Positions 57,581 through 64,000 of a DNA stretch of 64,000 nt are shown here, one piece after another. The translations under genes were made by a program, and so were the position numbers. The stretch's first letter is position 1, and each line of letters begins with the position of its first letter. The stretch is from positions 146,568,001 through 146,632,000 of the forward strand of contig JBITNC010000001.1 in assembly GCA_050084985.1 (NCBI GenBank). Direction: 5' to 3'. The stretch comes from Nageia nagi (lineage: Eukaryota > Pinophyta). The notes beneath the pieces were generated by a model. It did no database searches. It was not told where the DNA came from and was given only the letters and a program-made list of their open reading frames with translations.

Positions 57581-60204
57581 TCACTTTCCTCCAAATCATG
57601 CAAACATACAAAGTGAAAAGAGAAAGAAAGTGATTATTTAGAAATATGAATTAGAAGGCACATTCATAATTGGAAAGCCCTTAATTATATTATTTGTTTT
57701 ACAATGGATAGATTTTCCAAAATGACTCATCTCCTCTGATCACCAAAGGATGGAATTTTGTAGTCTCCAACTGACAAAATTTTCAAAACATTTTATATTC
57801 TCAATTTCCAATGGCTATGAATATGCTTCATTCCTTTCCATAAAACCTTTCTTGGATGTGTAAAAGGTGATACTATCATCTATATAAGTATTAAAAAAAT
57901 GGTTAAGATATATCTAGCATTTTAGATGCCAAATACTATGGAGGGCATCTTACATAACGTGTTTGACACATCTATCATCTAGTTCTCTTAAACCTTCTTT
58001 AATTTTAGTTTTGTAATAAAGTTTTTAAAAATTTATTTATTTCAAGGTTCTAATAAAAATTTATACCCAAACTTAATTATTAATTATAATTAATTTTTAA
58101 AAAATATAACATTTACATATCTTATATATATTTTACTTTTAATAGTTTTGAATAGGTATATTAACAATGTCTATATATTTCAAAATTTTATTACATTATT
58201 CATTTTACATAAATACATAGAATTTGGTTAAATGATTAATATTTTAAAAAAAATATATCAATATATTAATTTTTTTTTATTTTTATTTTTGCAAAATGGT
58301 ATCAAGAACTCAATATAAAAAGACTTATTCTTCTATTTATTTTTATGGTCTAGTTGGTATAAATAATTATTATTCCATATGGTTTTTTTAATATATAATA
58401 CTTGAATAGTGGATTTTAAAAGGGGTCCCAAAAAACTTTTTATTACTATATAATTATTTAATATATAAAATTTTATAATTATCCAATGATATAGACTATG
58501 AGAGATGAATCTCCAATGAATAACTAGACAAGGCTACAAAAAGTATTTGAAATCCACATCCCACCTAAACACATTTTAAAAAAAATCTTTGAAGATCAAT
58601 TATTGCTTAGAGAATGATCTCTCAATCCTAAAAAAAGTGTATTAGGAGTAGGTAAGATTTTATAGTCAAACTAAAAAGAGGATTTGAAACCCATTTCTTT
58701 AGCAGATACTTTTATCATCATACAAATAAACCCTTCAACCATAAAGTAGGGGATTCTCTTATAATTTAGTGGTGTATAATATTATTTCTACTCTTTACAT
58801 TTTTACCACCTTGAAATATATATCCATATGCTAAGAAATGTTTCCTAGGTTCTCTAGTGAGCTTAAGATAAGGCCTCATTTACCATGTCCAATTATAGGA
58901 TAGCATGATAAAAGGTTGAGCTAAGATGGGATTCATAATTTAGACCATAGAAAAATCAAATTATGTGCAATAAATGTTATTCTATCAATATCTCCATCAT
59001 TCAAGGCTTCCAAGCCCCCTATTGTTATAGATGTATAATGCACCTATAGGATTTAATCAGATGCTAATGGAGGATAGTCAATATCTATTGAAACTATTTT
59101 TATTTCTATTCATCCTTTAAATATCAACCTCATTGGCTCGATCCAATCTCACCATTAAGGTGGACTTAAAATGACTCTCCCTATGGGAAGTCGAGTGATC
59201 TACTATCACTTCCCTTAATGGTATGGTGTATGCCCCCATCTAGGTTATACCCCTATGTGACCTAAGTTGTGTGTGTTTATATATATATATATGTGGATAT
59301 TTTATAAATTAAATATATATATCTCAAAAAAATAGAAAGGGGAGTTCTATACATTTGTTTCAACAAAAAAAGGAAATTCTTTTATTATTTAAATAAACCA
59401 TTGGTTACAAAAATTATAGAAATTGGAGAATAAATTTCGGATTTATCTTACCTTGTTACTATTGTTCCTAGATTTTTGCTTCACTTAGCCAACCATAGGC
59501 TCTTATACCAATTTAAGGTGCAAAAATAAAAATAATAATATTAAATAAGTAATATTACATCAACAAATTAAGATAGTAAGATAAAACCCTACTTTTCAAA
59601 AAATAAAAGAATCATAGCAAATCATAATTTTTGAACACAATATATAATATAGTATAATATTTGAACACATTCACAATATATATAAGTTTCTTATAATAAT
59701 AATTTTAATAATGATAGAAAACTAATATTATATATATTTTTCTTAACAATTATGCAATCTATAAGAAGAGAATAATGGATTAATTTCCAATATAACTTAA
59801 ATGGAAATTTCTGCTACATTATTTTAACTACTACTTAGAGAACATGAGATGAGTGTCTCATGAACTCTAAGTTAATAGTTTCACCACTATAATAATATTC
59901 CACTTTCCATGCTATGTACCACCACACATATGTGAAAATCCACCTCAAGTATGCTAAACATAACCATATGAAGGCCTATCACATTACCATCAATAAGGAT
60001 TTCAAAGTTAACTCACCTAGCTTTACTCAATTCAAAATAGATGAAATAATCTAACTAATATATTATTTAATAATAAATAATATATTACTCAACACATAAT
60101 AACATAAGTATGTCTATTTTATTATTATACTCTATTATTTAATATATCCTAAAGTACCAATGCTATATATGTAATTTGTAATTTAAATACTTAATACTAA
60201 ATAT

Positions 60205-62405
60205 TGAGGTTTATAATATAAATTCAAACAACATCAATGTTGAAGAGATAAAACCAAATAGAACTATCATTCATAAAATCTAGACTAATAATAGAGGTGA
60301 TAATATGAACATAGTGGCAATACAATAGAAAACTATGATACAATAATAGAGAAAATAAAACAAAACTTAAAGCTATAGCCTACAATAGATCAATAATTAT
60401 CCAATACAATAATCAATAAATAAAAAGAATGAATAACTATACTAAGTCTACCTCAACCCTAATATTTGTGAGGAATTGGTTACAAGTAGGATTCTCAAAT
60501 TACATGTAAATTATAGTTATAAAAACAAATTTAAGTAACGTCTCAATTATCATTCTAATAAGAATTGTAGTATTGATGTTAAGTGTTAGATAAGAGCATT
60601 GGTATTGGTTCACACATGATATTTTTTACTTTATAAATACTCCTTAATGCTTCTTGGAATCATAAGGGAGTTTCTCACATTCAAAAACTAATATTTATCC
60701 ACTTCTTTTATAAATGCATCTGCTAGTTGATCATGAGTACTATAATATCTTAGTTTAATTAGTATTTTCTTCACCATATCATGAATAAAATGATTTGATC
60801 TTATATGATTTAATAGATGTTATGAAAAGTGAATGAAATTAAAGTTTTTACAAAATAGTAGAGTAGGTTTATCTTGTTTATCACCTATCTCCTCCAAAAT
60901 CTCTTGAAGCCATAATGCTTAAGCACCCACAAAAGTGAGTGTTATATATCTTACTTCATTTAAGGAGAGTACCATTGATCCCTTCTTCTTGAAGTTCCAT
61001 GTGATTAGTCAAAATCCTAACAAAAACTAAATAGCATAAGTAGATATTCAATCATCTAAACTTTTTTCCCAATCTGAATCACTAAAACCAAATAGCTCCA
61101 TTCTCTCATATTGAAAGTGATGGATCCCATAATCAAGATTACTCTACACATACCTTAGAATATTTTTGCAACCTTCAAAGGCAATAAATATGGATCATTC
61201 ATATTCCTTGAAATCATTAAGAGAACAAAAGTAATATATGATCTTATATGTAGAAACAAGATCAATATCCCTAATTCCCATCATCTTTACACAACAATAC
61301 AACATGAGCAACAAGTGTAGAGATTAATTTACAACTTTACATCCTATACTTCTTTGATAGCAAATCAATTACTATATTTTATTTGATAAATAAAGATTGT
61401 ATTATTATTTTGATATACTTGTTTACAAATAAAATAGTGTATTATCCAAAAATATTTCATTTCAAACTCTTGCATTATATGAACCTTAAGTCTCTATTCA
61501 AAATAGAGATACTACCCATATAAACCAAGTCATCCATATTTAAACCCACAACTAGGATTTCATTACCTTTTTCTTGATATATAACATAGGTTTCTATTTT
61601 CTCCTTTTGAAGCCACTATTGTGAAAGTACCACTTTTTAGGTACATTCTTCAAACATATACACAAAATTATCATTCCTTTTACCTCAAAATCTTAAGGTC
61701 TTTGTACATAAATTTACTCATATAAGTACCCATTTAGAAATGCAATTTTGAATCTATATGATGTGTATAGTCTAACATTTATAAATATCAAAGGAAAGTA
61801 CCATTCTAACAATTTGTTATCTTGCTACAAGAGAAAATATATCTTCATGATCAATAACATATTTCTATGTGGATTTATTAGCAACCAAATTGATTTAATT
61901 ATTTGAACAATCCAATACCTACTATATTTAGTATTATAGACCCACTTGGATTAGAAACATTTCTTTCCTTTAGGAAGCTCACACAACTCCTAGGTATCAT
62001 TTCTAACAATGAAATTGATTTCATCCTTCATAACATGCAAAAAAAATTATTAGTACAAGAATATTCATAGAAAGAAGAATAAAATATAGTATTATAAAGC
62101 AAAGCATATTTATCATGTCACCTTTAGGTTCACATCACCTTCATCTCCATACATGCACATAGTCTCAAGTCTTTGAACAACTTAATCCATCTCTTTGGCT
62201 TGGAATCTAGTCATCCTTGTTTAAAATATTTTATCCAATACTTGATAGGATGGATGGATTTGAGGTACTTTAGTCCTCCTTCTTGTTCTTCTCACTTTAA
62301 AGAAAATGTTAGATGACTCATTGTTGAATAAGAAACAATTTCTTTTATTTGGAACCTATTTGATAGACTTGTTGAAGGAGGAAATTAGGTTGCAAAAAAT
62401 AAGAA
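60205..62405 (-). mobile_element. Cop element, copy D (truncated)
   Basis: Cop LTR (60205-60604, TGAGGTTTATAATATAAAT to AGCATTGGTA), RNase H (about 60690-61090), RT (about 61090-62060) and linker, ending abruptly near 62405 where BIG region X restarts. No integrase, protease or gag. No right-hand LTR belongs to it. Confidence 0.85.
60690..62060 (-). pseudogene. pol: copia RT and RNase H remnant, copy D
   Basis: Minus strand includes KDEINFIVRNDT near 62020, LNMDDLVYMGSISI near 61540, and RNase H residues near 60930-60850. This copy keeps both aspartates of the catalytic box (NMDD) but, like A and B, has Asn where copia RT has Tyr. Frameshifts and stops throughout. Confidence 0.85.
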
Positions 62406-62437
62406 TTGGTGCTATAATTATGTTTCAGATTTCTTTA

Positions 62438-63281
62438 TTGTATGGTGTAAAGCACCCACTAGTATAAATCCAATGTGACATAAATTTGTGTAGGCATAAT
62501 CCTCTACATCTATGTTCCTACATGAGTAACATATTTTAATAATGAAAAAAATAGATAATATTAAAAAATTTGTATATAAATATAATAAATATATATAATA
62601 TATACACATCAATTTTAAATAATAAAATATATAATAGCAAACCATAAGTTTTGAACACAATATATAATATATTATATGTTATGAACACATTCATAATATA
62701 TATAAGTTTTGAATCCTTCACAAACCAATAAGATTATCTTCACTTTATTTCATTCAATCAATAATATAATATGATGTGAGGAAATAACTATTGGTAACTC
62801 AAATGTAACAATCTTTAATATTTTTCTTAATAATTATGTAATATATATGAAGAAAAAAATAGATTAATTTCAATATAACTTAATTTGAAATTTCTCCTAC
62901 ATTATTATAACTACTACTTAGAGAACATGAGATGAGAGTATCATGAACTCTAAGTTAACAGTTTCACCACTATAATAATATGCCATTATTCATGCTATGT
63001 ACCACCACACATATGCCAAAAGCCACCTCATGTATGCCACACACAACCATATGCAGGCCTATCACATTACCTTCAACAAGATTTCAAAGCTAACTCACCT
63101 AGTTTTACTCAATTCAAAATAGATGCAATAATCTAGCTATATATTATAATAATAGATAATATATTACTCAAATCTAATAACATAAGTATGTTATTTTATT
63201 ATTCTACACTATTATCTAATTTATCCTAAAGTATCAATATTAAATATGTAATATATAATATAAATACTTAATACTAAATAT
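62438..63281 (-). mobile_element. BIG fragment, copy E
   Basis: End of region X (TATGTTCCTACATGAGTAAC) joined to most of LTR Z (from ATAGCAAACCATAAGTTTTG at 62635), with the primer-site region deleted. The minus ORFs at 62418-62721 are AT-rich chance frames. Confidence 0.72.
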
Positions 63282-63482
63282 TGAGGTTTATAATATAAAC
63301 TCAAAAAAACCAATATTCAAGAGATGAAGGAAGTAAATAGAACTATATTTCATCAAATAAACACAATGAAAAGAGGTCAATATATGAACTATATTACAAC
63401 CTATGATAGCTCAATAATGGAGAAAATGAAAAAAAAAACTGAAATGTACAACCTATGATAGCTCAATAATCATTCAATACAA
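63282..63482 (-). repeat. Cop LTR stub, copy E
   Basis: TGAGGTTTATAATATAAACT end of the Cop LTR, cut at the junction with repeat Y exactly as in copy F (20970). Contains a small internal duplication of CCTATGATAGCTCAATAAT. Confidence 0.85.
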
Positions 63483-64000
63483 TAAAGATATTTTATAAGG
63501 ATTTAATGCTTGAAATTAAAGGAAGACATGAAAAGGTTTATGCCTAATGGCAAGACTACATCAATTAAAAATTATAAATAATGAATTATTTTTATATTTT
63601 TTAAATATCCACCATATATAATCAATTTATTTCTACAAGCAAAAAAATTTCAATGATATTAAGGATTATAAAATTATCAAGTTTATACACATTAAAAAAT
63701 TCAAAATGATTTCAAGTTTAAAGTGGATAGTTAGTAGAATTTTCTTTAAATAATGTTATTGGTATGGACTAATTTAATTATAAATTTTTGTATATATTAT
63801 TATATGTTATGATCAAATGAAAATCAATTCTAGAAAAATATGCATTATTAATTGCTTGATATGCTTTCTTGAAATTTAAATTTATAGGTCTTATCTAATT
63901 TTTGTATTATTATGTACCAATATATATTTATTTATTTATATAGGATATAGGCAATATGATATGTACTATATTATGTATAGGGTATATAGAACAATAGCTT
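63483..64000. repeat. repeat Y, copy 3 (runs off the window)
   Basis: Matches 20971-21390 and 17613-18160 (GATATTTTATAAGGATTTAA, GGATATAGGCAATATGATAT). Confidence 0.85.

Larger units (their letters stand above)
56885..60204 (-). mobile_element. BIG LTR element, copy D (truncated at ABCG)
   Basis: Matches 24680-28071 through the ABCG tail, RING-like segment, region X, primer site (near 59505) and LTR Z (59513-60204), then the Cop LTR of copy D. Left edge lies inside the ABCG fragment, fused to V. More decayed at CpG sites than copy G. Confidence 0.8.

Noticed and set aside
62418-62721. Two overlapping minus ORFs rich in Tyr/Ile
   Set aside because: They arise from TA-rich BIG sequence (copy E) and are not open in other copies.
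1-64000. Search for tRNA, rRNA, intact host genes or a defence or metabolic gene cluster
   Set aside because: Nothing was seen by eye on either strand; all recognisable coding is decayed mobile-element or captured-fragment sequence. I could not run a covariance-model scan, which would be needed to exclude small RNA genes.

Overview
The window reads as nuclear intergenic DNA of a seed plant, most likely a gymnosperm. By eye the base composition is very AT-rich (about a quarter to 30% G+C on lines counted by hand). I find no intact host gene, no rRNA or tRNA gene, no CRISPR array and nothing bacterial. Almost everything recognisable is decayed retroelement sequence, most of it on the minus strand, nested and re-duplicated. 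A plant host is shown by Ty1/copia elements with initiator-Met-tRNA primer sites, an ABCG half-transporter fragment and a gypsy-like LTR. A Penelope-like element with a GIY-YIG endonuclease favours a gymnosperm, because such elements are established in conifers and scarce in other vascular plants. The extreme AT content is reminiscent of Welwitschia, but species cannot be settled from this sequence.

Layout. 1-1558: repeat T, also at 22.5-23.4 kb. 1563-8982: chimeric LTR element copy A. 10.3-14.0 kb: a ~0.95-kb tandem array (V), also at 53.5-56.9 kb. 15.5-17.1 kb: a second tandem structure with a GC-richer island inside. 17.6-21.8 kb: repeat Y on both sides of a copy of a second LTR element (BIG). 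23.7-28.1 kb: the fullest BIG copy, carrying an ABCG transporter fragment and a RING-like fragment. 28.1-35.6 kb: chimeric element copy B, with a large inverted repeat. 35.6-39.9 kb: an unrecognised plus-strand coding relic and a gypsy-like LTR. 40.2-42.6 kb: the Penelope-like element. 42.6-45.2 kb: a BIG copy without its cargo. 45.2-50.4 kb: the only copia element with both LTRs and gag-PR-IN-RT-RNaseH order (called Cop). 50.4-53.5 kb: a 112-bp tandem repeat and a third copy of the RING-like segment. 53.5-64 kb: V, BIG, a truncated Cop and Y again.

How the parts relate. The same junctions recur several times (BIG LTR to Cop LTR; copia integrase to an unrelated 5' half; Cop LTR stub to Y). 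This means composite blocks were copied after they had been assembled. All copia reading frames are broken; many stops and catalytic changes fit C-to-T/G-to-A decay expected of long-methylated DNA. Nothing here looks able to move or be expressed as protein today. The best candidates for a second look are the Penelope-like element with its excised RT core, the gene-capturing BIG element, the chimeric A/B element, the shared Asn at the YxDD tyrosine position of the copia RT, and the zigzag inversion at 32.1-33.5 kb.
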